Shown here piece after piece: positions 1 through 9,683 of a stretch of DNA of 52,739 bases. The notes beneath the pieces are model-generated. The model did no database searches. It saw only the letters and a list, made by a program, of their open reading frames with translations, and had not been told where the DNA came from. This DNA is from Bacteroidales bacterium 6E (lineage in GTDB: Bacteria > Bacteroidota > Bacteroidia > Bacteroidales > Prolixibacteraceae): positions 5,001 through 57,739 of the forward strand of contig DF970671.1 in NCBI GenBank assembly GCA_001270045.2, in the 5' to 3' direction. Within the stretch, counting starts at the first letter, position 1. Each line of letters starts with the position of its first letter. A program made the translations under genes and the position numbers.

Positions 1-1
1 T

Positions 2-970
2 TTTGCCGGAGTTGATGTCGTGTATCGAATGTTTGCGGCACCCGGATATAAGGAATCTGTTTTTCCTTTCCATCCAGGTAATTACAGTAATCATCTGTAT
101 ACGGGACCTGACAGACGATGGAATAAGCATACTTATACCAATATCTATGTTGGAGGTGGAATTTTCAGACATCTGGGTGATTTCTGGACCTGGGATGTGG
201 AGGGTCGTCAGTACCTTTCTGGATATAGGCTTGGGCAGACAGAAATAAGAGGAAATCTTCAGAAACCTCTCGTTTTCATGAAGGATTCGTCGGCCTATTT
301 TCAAATCATGGGAAACCTGATGAATCGAAAACCCGACTATTTTCAGGAAGAGTATTTTTCGAACAGGGCTAGCTGGAAGAATAATTTTGTGAATGAACAA
401 CAAATGAATGCCGGGATTTCCTTTCATTCACCCGAAAGGAACCTGGAAGCAGGTGCCCGATATTCCCTCATTAACAATTACATTTTTCATAACAGTGTTG
501 GAGTCCCTGCACAAGCGAATGATGGTTTACTCATCTTATCCGCATATCTGGATAAAGAATTTGACCTGGGCGCATTTTCGCTGAAATCACAAATTTTGTG
601 GCAGAAGGCATCAGCCCCGCAATATGTGCACCTGCCTGATTTTTCCATAAGGTTGGTTCCTACATTCGATTTTGTGTTGGCGAAAGTGCTTTTTACCCAA
701 TTAGGTGTGGACGTCCGCATGAATACCGAATATTACGCTGATGCATATCAGCCTGCCACAGGATTCTTTTATCTGCAGAATGAAAAGAAACTGGGATCCT
801 ATCCATATATGGATGCATTTGCCAACCTGAAATTAAAAAGGACAAGAATTTTCTTTCAATATATGAATCTCGGGTCGGGATTTCTCGATAAACCATATTT
901 TACTGCTCTTCACTACCCTATGAATCAAATGACTTTCAGGCTGGGAGTAGCCTGGTCATTTTACAACTAA
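2..970 (+). CDS. Putative porin, C-terminal fragment (5' end outside window)
   Basis: The reading frame is already open at the window edge, so this is the C-terminal ~320 residues of a longer protein; a GTG at base 20 is probably an internal valine. The translation is rich in alternating aromatic/polar strands, with many Tyr/Phe/Trp residues and short turns, as in an outer-membrane beta barrel. It ends in an aromatic-rich strand (FRLGVAWSFYN), the usual C-terminal pattern of barrel proteins. It resembles the Bacteroidota 'putative porin' family, from memory of the family rather than a search. Substrate is unknown. The next gene starts 28 bases downstream on the same strand, so co-transcription is likely. 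Confidence 0.7.
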   Translation, partial: FAGVDVVYRMFAAPGYKESVFPFHPGNYSNHLYTGPDRRWNKHTYTNIYVGGGIFRHLGDFWTWDVEGRQYLSGYRLGQTEIRGNLQKPLVFMKDSSAYFQIMGNLMNRKPDYFQEEYFSNRASWKNNFVNEQQMNAGISFHSPERNLEAGARYSLINNYIFHNSVGVPAQANDGLLILSAYLDKEFDLGAFSLKSQILWQKASAPQYVHLPDFSIRLVPTFDFVLAKVLFTQLGVDVRMNTEYYADAYQPATGFFYLQNEKKLGSYPYMDAFANLKLKRTRIFFQYMNLGSGFLDKPYFTALHYPMNQMTFRLGVAWSFYN

Positions 971-998
971 CACACTAAGTTTCACGAAAAATTAATTT

Positions 999-2426
999 AT
1001 GTTTTTGAAATTCAGAAACATACTGGCATTAGTGCTTGTATTTTTTGCATTCTCCACTTGCGTGGAGCAATCACGTAGTGCCAGTGTGTGGAATAATGGA
1101 AGATTCCAGACCCCAGTCAGGGATTTGGAAACCATTCAAACCGAAGGAAAACTTCGCGTGGTGGTGGACTATAATTTCACCAACTATTTTGTTTACAGGG
1201 GCAAACCCATGGGCTTTAAGTATGAAATGCTCAGAAAGCTTGCCCAGGACCTACAAGTTAAACTTGAGTTTACCGTAAGTAACGATATGGAAGAGACCAT
1301 CACTGGTCTCGAGACTGGCAGATTTGATCTTGCCGCAAAAAACCTGACAGTGACTCCTGACAGGGAAACACGGGTGGATTTTACACGACCGATTTTTCAG
1401 ACCAGACAGGTGCTGGTGCAAAGAAACCAAACTGCTTTTTCAAATGAGAGAGATGGATTTGTAAAGGATGTATATGGACTGGATGGCAAATCTCTGGTGT
1501 TGCAAAAAAACACAGTTTTCATAGGCCATCTTCGAAGACTGGAATTGGAAACCGGGATTCAAGTCAGCAAGATCGAAGAATCTACCGCAGGGATGGAACA
1601 GCTCGTTTCGATGGTATCATCGGGCGAGATTGACTATACCGTTTGCGATGAATATGTCGCAAAACTCTATGCCAAAAGGTTCAGTAACCTTGATATTTCA
1701 GTTGTGCTGAGTGATCCCCAGGATATTGCCTGGGCAGTCAGGGAGAATGCATCCCATTTCAGGGATTATCTCAATCAATGGCTCAATGATTATACCGTGA
1801 GCGAATCTTTTGGTAAACTCCAGGACAAATATTACCACTCTGCCAGAAGTGTCAACAGGGTCAGAAGTGATTATCATAGTTCGGGGCACGGCAGAATATC
1901 CCCCTACGATGACATTATAAAAAAGGAAGCTGCGGCCCGTAACTGGGACTGGCGACTTATTTCAGCCATAGCTTTTCAGGAATCGCAGTTTGATCCGATG
2001 GCTACGTCCTGGGCCGGTGCAAGTGGACTGATGCAGCTGATGCCCGAAACCGCGATTGCATTTGGGGTGAGTGACATCAACGATCCGGAAGAGAATATCA
2101 GGGCGGGAATCCGACTGCTTTCCTGGCTTGATTCACAACTGAAAGGTGAAATACAGGATCCCAACGAGCGGTTGAAATTTGTGCTTGCATCCTATAACGT
2201 TGGGCTTGGCCACGTGAAAGATGCACAAAGACTGGCCGGGAAATATGGGAAGGATCCTTTTCGCTGGCGAAATAATGTTGATGAATTCCTGTTAAAGAAA
2301 TCACAAACATCATTTTATAACGATCCGGTTGTCAAATGGGGTTATGCCCGGGGAATTGAACCGTATGAATTTGTCAATATTGTACTAAACAATTATGGGC
2401 ACTACAAAAATGTCATTCCCGAGTAG
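999..2426 (+). CDS. mltF: MltF-type membrane-bound lytic murein transglycosylase
   Basis: The 475-residue protein has an N-terminal hydrophobic export segment (about residues 8-20) ending in a cysteine (FSTC), a loose lipobox. A bacterial extracellular solute-binding family 3 domain follows (about 45-290), then a C-terminal SLT lysozyme-like domain (about 305-465). The SLT motif AFQESQFDP contains the catalytic glutamate E328, followed by the GASGLMQLMP motif and the later ASYNVG motif. This two-domain order is diagnostic of MltF, which cleaves glycan strands to 1,6-anhydromuramyl products at the outer membrane. The gene overlaps the 3' end of the convergent Nudix gene by 14 bases. Confidence 0.9.
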   Translation: MFLKFRNILALVLVFFAFSTCVEQSRSASVWNNGRFQTPVRDLETIQTEGKLRVVVDYNFTNYFVYRGKPMGFKYEMLRKLAQDLQVKLEFTVSNDMEETITGLETGRFDLAAKNLTVTPDRETRVDFTRPIFQTRQVLVQRNQTAFSNERDGFVKDVYGLDGKSLVLQKNTVFIGHLRRLELETGIQVSKIEESTAGMEQLVSMVSSGEIDYTVCDEYVAKLYAKRFSNLDISVVLSDPQDIAWAVRENASHFRDYLNQWLNDYTVSESFGKLQDKYYHSARSVNRVRSDYHSSGHGRISPYDDIIKKEAAARNWDWRLISAIAFQESQFDPMATSWAGASGLMQLMPETAIAFGVSDINDPEENIRAGIRLLSWLDSQLKGEIQDPNERLKFVLASYNVGLGHVKDAQRLAGKYGKDPFRWRNNVDEFLLKKSQTSFYNDPVVKWGYARGIEPYEFVNIVLNNYGHYKNVIPE

Positions 2427-3048
2427 GATCATGACGTGCAAGAATATCCAGAAACTCACATAGGATCATGGCTGTGGCTCCCCAGATAAACTCATTTTCA
2501 ATAGATATCCCGGGTACATTTAATTCCCCTGAGAAAGTTTCTAGCGTTCTGTATTCACGATTTTGTTCCTGTAAATGATCTAAGAGGGGAAAGAACAGAA
2601 GTTTCTCAACCTCATCCGGATTAAGGTTGAACGAGGGACGTGGGCTTGTCCAGGCCACATATGGATGGATCCTGTAATTGCTGACACTGACATATAAGGG
2701 AGAGAGTGCTCCGATTACTTGGATGGACTGTGGATCAATCCCTATCTCTTCATGTGCCTCCCGGATGGCTGTTTCTTTGGGTGAAATATCCTGTGGCTCC
2801 TGCCTGCCACCGGGAAATCCTATTTGGCCGGCATGGATTTTCATGTGGCCCGGACGTTTAATCAGGCAAGTATAGAGTTCTGTATCAGTTGGAATGACCA
2901 TAAGCAACACGCCACTCTCCAAAATTTTCACTTGGTTGGATGGCGGAATTTTCAAGTCTCTCTCGGGTGGTAGCATTTTGCGATGTGAAGCCTCTCCCGG
3001 AAGTTTATTAATCAGAAGATTTTCAATTATGAGTCGCCATTCATTCAT
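2413..3048 (-). CDS. Nudix hydrolase, CoA pyrophosphatase type
   Basis: The 211-residue protein carries a Nudix box of the CoA pyrophosphatase subtype: an FPGG turn, then REAHEEIG with the metal-binding glutamates, with an aspartate after FPGGRQEPQ as in the NudL/PCD1 group. Such enzymes cleave coenzyme A or its derivatives to 3',5'-ADP and 4'-phosphopantetheine. The first 45 residues are a non-catalytic lead-in common in this subgroup. It is convergent with mltF (14-base 3' overlap) and lies downstream of the LolC/E-like gene on the same strand. Exact substrate cannot be proven from sequence. Confidence 0.82.
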   Translation of the reverse strand: MNEWRLIIENLLINKLPGEASHRKMLPPERDLKIPPSNQVKILESGVLLMVIPTDTELYTCLIKRPGHMKIHAGQIGFPGGRQEPQDISPKETAIREAHEEIGIDPQSIQVIGALSPLYVSVSNYRIHPYVAWTSPRPSFNLNPDEVEKLLFFPLLDHLQEQNREYRTLETFSGELNVPGISIENEFIWGATAMILCEFLDILARHDPTRE

Positions 3049-3138
3049 GCCTTAAAAATATAAAATCAAAGGGATTTGACAGAACTACCTGAGACGAATT
3101 CAGCTCTGATTAAACTTCTGTCAGTAAAATGATGGAAA

Positions 3139-4392
3139 TTAGTCGAATCGCATGCTTTTGTCTGGCGCGATCCGGCTGATAAACATTGCCGGAAGAATTA
3201 ACATTGCCAGCGTAATCAGCAAGGTACCGGCATTCAGGAGTAAAATGTTTACCACGGAAAAATTGATCGGAACAACTTCCATATAATAAGAAGAGGGATC
3301 GAGAGTAATCAGGTTAAATTGCTTTTGGGCCAGCATGAGCAACAATCCCAGGAGATTACCCCACAACATCCCCCTGCTGACCAGAAACGCCGAAAGGTAC
3401 AGGAAGATGTTTCTCAGGCTTCTGTTGCGACTGCCAAGTGACTTCAGTACGCCTATCATGGCACTTCGTTCGAGGATAAGAACCAACAAAGCTGAAATCA
3501 TGTTAAATCCGGCAACCAGCAGCATAAGTATCAGAATAACCCAGACATTCATATCAAGAATGGAAAGCCAGTCAAAAATCTGGGGATACTTTCGCGTAAT
3601 GGTTATTGAACGCAGTGTAGTACCTTTTTCAACTCCATATTGCACAATTTGTTCCCTGATCAATTGTTCGGTGTGGTCGATTTTATCGAAATCGGAGACA
3701 TTGATCTCGAAACCGCTTACCTGGTCAGTTTGCCAATCATTGATATGCCTTATCTGTCGGATATCACAGATGACAAACAGGTCGTCAAATTCTTGCAAAT
3801 GGGTATTGTAAATGCCAACGATTTTGAACTGCCTTACCCTGGGTATTTGTTCTTCCTGATTAATAAAATACATGTAGATCGGGTCTCCTACATTTAACCG
3901 AAGCAATTTGCAAAGATTGGCTGAAATCAAAACTTGTGTGGAACGGTCGCTTGAACCAAAATCAGGTAATGTTCCGTCAACCAGGTGTTTATTAAAAAAC
4001 GACCACTCAAAAGTGCTGTCAACACCCTTTAGAACAATTCCCTGAATATACTCATCGGTTTTTATGATACCTGGTTTGGTGGCGAAAGCATTTACTGTCC
4101 TGACGTTCTCTACTTCACGCAGTTTGGGCAAAAACGATTGGCGTGAAGAAATAGGGGCCGTCTCATAAGAAAAATTGGAATCGTAATTGATAATCTGGAT
4201 GTGAGAGCCGAAGCCAACTACTTTATCCCTGATCTCCTTCTTGAAACCGGTTACTATAGATACTGCAATCAGCATGACAGTAAGTCCGAGTGCAATCCCA
4301 GCCAGTGCTACCTTGATGATCCTTCTTGAAAGCTGGTTTCTGTTCTCTTTATCACTGAATAACCGTTTTGCAACAAATAATTCTGTATTCAT
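3139..4392 (-). CDS. LolC/LolE-type ABC transporter permease (FtsX family)
   Basis: The 417-residue protein has the MacB/LolC layout: one membrane helix near residues 25-50 (ALGLTVMLIAVSIVTG), a large periplasmic domain of about 220 residues, then three helices from about 280 to the C terminus including the FtsX-type segment MNVWVILILMLLVAGFNMISALLV. The N terminus (FVAKRLFS) is typical of lipoprotein-releasing permeases, which with the LolD ATPase pass lipoproteins from the inner membrane to LolA. No ATPase gene is adjacent. Bacteroidota usually carry several FtsX permeases, so the Lol assignment rests on overall layout. Confidence 0.8.
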   Translation of the reverse strand: MNTELFVAKRLFSDKENRNQLSRRIIKVALAGIALGLTVMLIAVSIVTGFKKEIRDKVVGFGSHIQIINYDSNFSYETAPISSRQSFLPKLREVENVRTVNAFATKPGIIKTDEYIQGIVLKGVDSTFEWSFFNKHLVDGTLPDFGSSDRSTQVLISANLCKLLRLNVGDPIYMYFINQEEQIPRVRQFKIVGIYNTHLQEFDDLFVICDIRQIRHINDWQTDQVSGFEINVSDFDKIDHTEQLIREQIVQYGVEKGTTLRSITITRKYPQIFDWLSILDMNVWVILILMLLVAGFNMISALLVLILERSAMIGVLKSLGSRNRSLRNIFLYLSAFLVSRGMLWGNLLGLLLMLAQKQFNLITLDPSSYYMEVVPINFSVVNILLLNAGTLLITLAMLILPAMFISRIAPDKSMRFD

Positions 4393-4472
4393 CGATTCAT
4401 CGGAATGAAAAGTAAAGATATCAAATCCGGATCAAAGCCAATCTTTCATCCGGAATTTCATATGCGCCCGGT

Positions 4473-5480
4473 TTAATTTGTAACGGTATTCTGTTCTTTT
4501 TTCTGGTTGTTAAAGAAAGGCAGGGCCACCACCGATAGAAGGCCAAGGACTATTACGAGCAGAGTCATGATGGTGTGTGCGACAAAAGCAAAAATGATTC
4601 CATTCTCATAAGGTATCCCATACAATGCCAGGGATTCACGTGTCATGAAATGCCAGGCGCCAATTCCTCCCTGTACAGGGGCAACCATACCAAAGCTGCC
4701 CATGACAAAGGTGGTTAATCCTGCAAGTGGCGAAAGATCTTTTGTGAAATCGAAGGCAAAAAATGAAACATAGAGCATGAGATAATACATGAGCCAGATA
4801 AATAAGGAGTGGAACATAAAAGCACCTTTGTTTTTTACATATCTGACAGAAAGGATACCCTCCTTGAAATGGGAAGCTGCAGTTTCAATTTTTCTGAATA
4901 GATTGCTTTTCCTGATTTTTTTCCAAAGAACTATAGTGAGAATGAGAGCAATTACAAGTCCTGCGATAAGGATAGGTGAAAAGGCAAGATTTGTAACTTT
5001 TTCCCGAATGTCAGGATTCTCATTCAGAAACTGAAGTACATGGCCAAACTGAGTAACAACCATTAGAATGGTTACCATCCCCAATACCAGAAGGTCAAAA
5101 ATCCGCTCGGTAATCATGGTTCCAATAAGACGGGCAAAGGATATTTTCTCATATTTGCTCATCACGCCACATTTTGACAATTCTCCCATTCGGGGAACCA
5201 CAAGATTCATGATATAACCTATCATGACGGCAAAAAATGTGTTGCTGAGACGTGGTTTGTGTCCTAACGGTTCAATGAGATATCTCCATCTGGCTGCCCG
5301 GCTGATGTGACTGAGGACTCCAAGGAAAACAGAGAGCCATATCCATGAATAATTGACATCATTGGTAAGGATGGACTTCATCCTGTTGATATCCTGGTCC
5401 TTGTATAAATACCAAAACAAGAACACCCCAATGGCAAAAAATAACAAGTATTTTGTTGCCTTTTTTACTTTCTGTTTCAA
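4473..5480 (-). CDS. UPF0104 / lysylphosphatidylglycerol synthase transmembrane-region protein
   Basis: A 335-residue multi-spanning membrane protein with about eight hydrophobic segments. It matches the flippase-like LPG synthase TM-domain family (UPF0104): an early arginine-containing segment (SRAARWRYLIEPLG), the GYIMNLVVPRMGELSK motif, and a late GGIGAWHF motif. There is no C-terminal soluble aminoacyl-transfer domain, so it is not a full MprF. Family members are thought to move lipids or glycolipid intermediates across the membrane; the substrate here is unknown. It is divergent from ksgA across a ~260-base spacer. Confidence 0.82.
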   Translation of the reverse strand: MKQKVKKATKYLLFFAIGVFLFWYLYKDQDINRMKSILTNDVNYSWIWLSVFLGVLSHISRAARWRYLIEPLGHKPRLSNTFFAVMIGYIMNLVVPRMGELSKCGVMSKYEKISFARLIGTMITERIFDLLVLGMVTILMVVTQFGHVLQFLNENPDIREKVTNLAFSPILIAGLVIALILTIVLWKKIRKSNLFRKIETAASHFKEGILSVRYVKNKGAFMFHSLFIWLMYYLMLYVSFFAFDFTKDLSPLAGLTTFVMGSFGMVAPVQGGIGAWHFMTRESLALYGIPYENGIIFAFVAHTIMTLLVIVLGLLSVVALPFFNNQKKEQNTVTN

Positions 5481-5682
5481 TTTTTCTGCCTTTGCTGATT
5501 TATAACCGTTCCTTTTTTATTATCCGGATAATTTAATGTAAATTACAAACTCAGATTTCTGATATAAAAAAACAAATAATTATCCCGTCGAATTCGGTTA
5601 GATAACTGAACATTCACAACAAAGTTGTGTATTTTTACAGGCCTTAAAAAAGGGTCTGTTCAGACGAGAGCAAATTTATAAA

Positions 5683-5690
5683 TAACTTTG
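5683..5690 (+). promoter_or_regulatory. Candidate -7 promoter box (TAACTTTG) for ksgA-mgtE
   Basis: TAACTTTG fits the Bacteroidota primary sigma -7 consensus TAnnTTTG and lies 54 bases before the chosen ksgA ATG. No good -33 TTTG is visible at the expected 19-21 base spacing, so this is a moderate call. Confidence 0.4.
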
Positions 5691-5744
5691 ATTCTTAAGG
5701 TTTGAACTCCTATAAAATAGAAATCATGGAAGAAAGTGATTACG

Positions 5745-6524
5745 ATGAGTGTCGTAAGGCCGAAAAAAAACCTTGGTCAACATTTTTTAAGGGATCAGAA
5801 TATCGCCCGTAAAATTGTTGAAAGCCTGGATGTTTCCGGAAACGTCAATGTTTTGGAAATTGGTCCGGGGATGGGTGTTCTTACGCAATATCTATCTGTA
5901 ATTCCTTCCATTCAGTTATCCCTTATCGAAATCGACAAGGAATCTGTCGAATATCTTCGCGATAATCTGCAAAACCCGAATGTGCGGATTATCGAGGGCG
6001 ATTTTTTAAAGCTTGATCTTGCCTCCCATTTTGAATTTCCATTGTTTGTTATTGGCAATTTTCCGTATAATATTTCGTCGCAGATATTCTTCAGGATTCT
6101 TGAGTATCGTGATCGTATTCCCCAAGTGGTGGGTATGGTTCAGAAGGAGGTGGCTGACCGGTATTGTGCCTCTCCCGGAAGCAAGACCTATGGAATTTTA
6201 AGTGTTCTCCTGCAAGCGTTTTATCATATTGAATATTTGTTTACCGTAAGCGAGCAGGTGTTCATCCCTCCCCCAAAGGTTAAATCTGCGGTAGTCCGAC
6301 TGACCAGAAATGACAGGGAATTGCCCGAGGATGAAGCTGCATTGCTGCAGATGATCGTTAAGGCAGCTTTTAACCAGCGGAGGAAAATATTGGGTAATGC
6401 CCTGAAATCAGCCGGAATACAAACACCTCCCGAATTGGCCGGATTGCGTGCTGAGCAGCTCTCGGTTGACCAGTTTCTATCAATAGTCAGGTTTGTGAAA
6501 TCAGCTAAAATGCATGATGTATGA
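5745..6524 (+). CDS. rsmA: 16S rRNA (adenine1518/1519-N6) dimethyltransferase RsmA/KsgA
   Basis: The 259-residue protein begins MSVVRPKKNLGQHFL, the standard KsgA start. An in-frame GTG at 5736 would add only three residues, so the ATG at 5745 is preferred. SAM-binding motif I (LEIGPGMGVLT), the acidic motif II (LIEIDKE) and the NFPY catalytic motif (IGNFPYNISS) are all present. The C-terminal helical domain includes the FNQRRK segment. The enzyme dimethylates two adenines of 16S helix 45 late in 30S assembly. Its TGA stop overlaps the ATG of mgtE (ATGA), so the two are translationally coupled. Confidence 0.95.
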   Translation: MSVVRPKKNLGQHFLRDQNIARKIVESLDVSGNVNVLEIGPGMGVLTQYLSVIPSIQLSLIEIDKESVEYLRDNLQNPNVRIIEGDFLKLDLASHFEFPLFVIGNFPYNISSQIFFRILEYRDRIPQVVGMVQKEVADRYCASPGSKTYGILSVLLQAFYHIEYLFTVSEQVFIPPPKVKSAVVRLTRNDRELPEDEAALLQMIVKAAFNQRRKILGNALKSAGIQTPPELAGLRAEQLSVDQFLSIVRFVKSAKMHDV

Positions 6525-7879
6525 ATCTTGAACTGACAAGGGAATTTATTGACAATCTGCACCTCCTGATCGAAAACAATCAGGAAGACGATGTAAAGGA
6601 ACTCCTCTATGATTTACACGCTGCTGATATAGCAGAAATCATGGAAGTGCTTTCAATGGAAGAGGCTAAATATATCTACCTTTTACTGGATGGTGAGAAA
6701 GCCTCGGATGTGTTGATAGAATTGCCGGAAGATGACCGTCGAAGATTTCTGAATGCCTTGCCTCCCGAATATATTGCCCGTCAGTTTATTGAGTACATGG
6801 ATTCTGACGATGCAGCCGACATTCTTGGTGAGCTTGATGAAGACAGAAAGAAATCGGTACTTAACGAGATTGGTGATGTTGAGATTGCCGGTGATATTGT
6901 TGATCTTCTCGAATATGATGAAGAGTCTGCCGGGGGGATCATGGCAAAGGAGCTTGTTTCGGTCAACGAGAACTGGAGCGTTGCCACATGTCTGAAAGAA
7001 ATCTCCAGACAGGCGGAGGACGTGGATGACATCTATTATGTGTATGTGGTGGATGACGATAACAAGCTGAAAGGCGTTCTCTCACTGAAGAAACTGATTC
7101 TGAACAGCACGAGTACCCTGATCAGGAATATTTACAACGAGGATGTGAAATGGGTTACGACAGATACACCTCAGGCTGAGGTTGCCCAGATAATGGAAAA
7201 ATATGACCTTGTTGCCATTCCTGTGGTTGATGAGATAGGACGATTGAAAGGTCGGATTACGTTCGATGATGTCATGGACGTCATTCGTGAAGAGGCCGAG
7301 CGTGATTACAATATGGTTTCGGGTATTACTGGAGAAGTTGAAGCCAGTGATAAGGTTTGGCAGCTTACACGAGCCAGGGTACCCTGGTTGATGGTAGGTT
7401 TGTTTGGAGGTATTATGGGTGCCCAGGTTATAGGTGCCCATGAAGATTCATTACAAAAAGTTCCGGCGACTGCATTCTTCATACCACTAATTGCGGCTAT
7501 GGCCGGAAATGTTGGGGTTCAGTCTTCTTCAATCGTTGTGCAGACACTTGCGAGTGGGGTCAGGGATTATACAACCCCATGGCAGAAACTTCTAAAACAA
7601 CTGTCGGTAGCTTTTGTGACAGGTGCCATTTTTTCGGTTATGATCCTATTGTATAACCTCATTTTCAGTGACAGCCTGAGTCTCACTTATGCAGTATCCC
7701 TTTCTCTGTTTATTGTCATGACCATCGCCTCGGTTTTCGGGTCACTTATACCGCTAGCCTTGCACAAAATGAAGATTGATCCGGCAGTTGCGACCGGTCC
7801 TTTTATAACTACCTTAAATGATGTGCTTGGATTGACAATATATCTGTTAATCAGTCAGTTGTTTATGGATTTTCTCTAG
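6521..7879 (+). CDS. mgtE: MgtE-family magnesium transporter
   Basis: The 452-residue protein has the full MgtE layout: an acidic N-terminal superhelical domain (about 1-130), a pair of CBS domains (about 135-260), a connecting helix, and a C-terminal membrane domain with about five helices. The membrane domain carries the pore-family motif MAGNVGVQSS and the late DPAVATGPF motif. Acidic residues in the cytosolic domains (LPEDDRRRF, DSDDAADILGELDEDR) are the usual Mg2+-sensing surface that gates the channel. The start codon overlaps the ksgA stop by four bases. Confidence 0.95.
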   Translation: MNLELTREFIDNLHLLIENNQEDDVKELLYDLHAADIAEIMEVLSMEEAKYIYLLLDGEKASDVLIELPEDDRRRFLNALPPEYIARQFIEYMDSDDAADILGELDEDRKKSVLNEIGDVEIAGDIVDLLEYDEESAGGIMAKELVSVNENWSVATCLKEISRQAEDVDDIYYVYVVDDDNKLKGVLSLKKLILNSTSTLIRNIYNEDVKWVTTDTPQAEVAQIMEKYDLVAIPVVDEIGRLKGRITFDDVMDVIREEAERDYNMVSGITGEVEASDKVWQLTRARVPWLMVGLFGGIMGAQVIGAHEDSLQKVPATAFFIPLIAAMAGNVGVQSSSIVVQTLASGVRDYTTPWQKLLKQLSVAFVTGAIFSVMILLYNLIFSDSLSLTYAVSLSLFIVMTIASVFGSLIPLALHKMKIDPAVATGPFITTLNDVLGLTIYLLISQLFMDFL

Positions 7880-7940
7880 AGGCTTTTTCCCCGACCAATG
7901 AATGATTATTAATTGAAAAAGAGAAATCGTGGGAAACTCA

Positions 7941-7979
7941 AATATTGGCGCGTCACTGAATATCAATATTGTTTTTTTT
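7941..7979 (+). terminator. Weak Rho-independent terminator after mgtE
   Basis: A 7-bp inverted repeat (AATATTG / CAATATT) with a 16-base loop is followed by G and eight T residues. The stem is AT-rich and the loop long, so termination would be modest. It lies 61 bases after the mgtE stop and before the purH promoter box. Confidence 0.35.
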
Positions 7980-8031
7980 GTTTCTTTTGGAATGGCGCCT
8001 GATTTTTAAAGAGATTTATATCCTGTTTTTC

Positions 8032-8039
8032 TATCTTTG
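8032..8039 (+). promoter_or_regulatory. Candidate -7 promoter box (TATCTTTG) for purH
   Basis: TATCTTTG fits the Bacteroidota TAnnTTTG element and lies 24 bases before the purH ATG, a normal short-leader spacing. The -33 region is T-rich but has no exact TTTG at 19-21 bases. I see no purine riboswitch-like structure in this short leader. Confidence 0.5.
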
Positions 8040-8063
8040 CAATCTGAAATGAAAGAAAATTAA

Positions 8064-9653
8064 ATGGCTGAATATAAAAAAATTAAGAGTGCTTTGGTTT
8101 CAGTTTTTCATAAGGAGAATCTGGAACCGGTAATACATGCCCTTCATGACCTGGGAATAACCCTTTATAGCACGGGTGGAACCCAGACATTCATCGAATC
8201 ACTTCAAGTTCCGGTCGTTCCGGTTGAAAACCTGACCGGTTATCCTTCCATACTTGGTGGTCGTGTCAAAACTTTACACCCTGGTGTTTTTGGTGGAATT
8301 TTGGGAAGACGTGATTTGGCCGATGATGTGAAAACTCTCGAAAAATATAATATTCCTGAAATCGATTTGGTGATTGTTGACCTTTACCCTTTCGAACAGA
8401 CTGTTGAGTCGGGTGCGTCAGATCAGGATATCATTGAAAAGATTGATATTGGTGGAATTTCGCTGATAAGGGCCGCCGCCAAAAATTTCAGGGATGTACT
8501 GATTGTGCCTTCCAGAGACGAATATCTGGCTTTACTCGAAATTCTAAAGGAAAGGTCAGGAGAAACGACTCTTGAAGAGAGAAGGAGATTTGCCTCCAAG
8601 GCTTTCTCAGTTTCATCGCACTATGATTCTGCAATTTTTTCATGGTTTGGAAATGACAACCATGATATGGCCAGGATTAGTCTTAACGATGGAAAAGTCC
8701 TTCGTTATGGCGAGAATCCCCACCAGGAGGCTGTCTTTTATCATTATAAAAACTCAGATACAAAGGTAACGCTGGCAAGGTCTCAGGTGCTTCAGGGAAA
8801 GGAGCTTTCCTATAACAATCTTCTTGATGCGGATGCAGCCTGGAAATCGGTAAGTGATGCATATCATTCAGTCACTCATCTGGATTCCAGGGAAGCTGTT
8901 GCCGTGGTGAAGCATCTAAATCCATGTGGTTTGGCCGTTGCACCTACACAAATGGAGGCCCTTGAGCTAGCCTGGGCAGGAGACCCGGTTTCCGCTTTTG
9001 GCGGAATTATCTGTTTCTCCGGGAAAGTTGGAAGGGAAATCGCCGAATGGTTCGACAAACGATTTGTGGAAATAGTAATAGCGCCTGGTTTTACTGATGA
9101 AGCACTCGAAGTATTTGGCAAGAAAAAAAATCTACGATTATTGGTTACACCGATTAGGTCACAAACAACAAAGGAAAAAATTATCCGTTCAGTTAGCGGT
9201 GGCATTCTGATTCAGGATGAAGATGACGGTATGGATACTGAATTCAGGAATGTTACTGCCATCGAATTCGATCAAAACAAGATGAATCTGGCCCGATTTG
9301 GAGTTATGGCCTGCAAGCATTTGAAAAGCAATGCCATAGCGTTGGTTACCGAAAATGAGAATGGTTCGTTTTGGCTAACTGGTGCCGGGATGGGGCAACC
9401 TAACAGGCTTGATAGCCTTAGACAGTTGACTATCCCTCGGTTTAACCTCAAGGATGGAATTAAAATCGAAGATTCGGTGCTGATTTCTGATGCATTTTTC
9501 CCTTTCCGTGACAGCATAGAGGCTGCCAACGAATTTGGGGTGAAATATATCGTTGAGCCGGGTGGAAGTATTCGTGATCAGGAGGTGATTGACGCTTGTA
9601 ACGAATATGGTATAGGAATGGTTTTTACAGGACGCAGGCATTTTCGCCATTAA
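8064..9653 (+). CDS. purH: Bifunctional AICAR formyltransferase / IMP cyclohydrolase
   Basis: The 529-residue protein has both PurH domains: the N-terminal IMP cyclohydrolase/MGS-like domain (about 1-200; STGGT, GGRVKTLHP and IGGISLIRAAAKN motifs) and the C-terminal AICAR transformylase domain (about 205-529; RYGENPHQ, KHLNPCGLA, VSAFGGI and GAGMGQPNRLDS motifs). It catalyses the last two steps of de novo IMP synthesis. Length equals the common family length. purD lies about 19 kb away on the other strand, so the pathway genes are dispersed here. mreB follows after 30 bases with no visible terminator. Confidence 0.97.
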   Translation: MAEYKKIKSALVSVFHKENLEPVIHALHDLGITLYSTGGTQTFIESLQVPVVPVENLTGYPSILGGRVKTLHPGVFGGILGRRDLADDVKTLEKYNIPEIDLVIVDLYPFEQTVESGASDQDIIEKIDIGGISLIRAAAKNFRDVLIVPSRDEYLALLEILKERSGETTLEERRRFASKAFSVSSHYDSAIFSWFGNDNHDMARISLNDGKVLRYGENPHQEAVFYHYKNSDTKVTLARSQVLQGKELSYNNLLDADAAWKSVSDAYHSVTHLDSREAVAVVKHLNPCGLAVAPTQMEALELAWAGDPVSAFGGIICFSGKVGREIAEWFDKRFVEIVIAPGFTDEALEVFGKKKNLRLLVTPIRSQTTKEKIIRSVSGGILIQDEDDGMDTEFRNVTAIEFDQNKMNLARFGVMACKHLKSNAIALVTENENGSFWLTGAGMGQPNRLDSLRQLTIPRFNLKDGIKIEDSVLISDAFFPFRDSIEAANEFGVKYIVEPGGSIRDQEVIDACNEYGIGMVFTGRRHFRH

Positions 9654-9683
9654 AATTATATTGAATTTAATCAATGTTATAGC

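Noticed and set aside
3335-3811. 158-codon antisense frame inside the LolC/E-like gene
   Set aside because: The minus-strand frame has the permease layout; this frame has no recognisable domain.
5615-5629. Hairpin CACAAC-AAA-GTTGTG between the UPF0104 gene and ksgA
   Set aside because: Only six base pairs with a three-base loop, and it lies between two divergent starts, so a terminator makes no sense.
6521-6524. ksgA-mgtE ATGA overlap as a novel coupling
   Set aside because: Four-base overlaps are common and there is no further sign of a special link.
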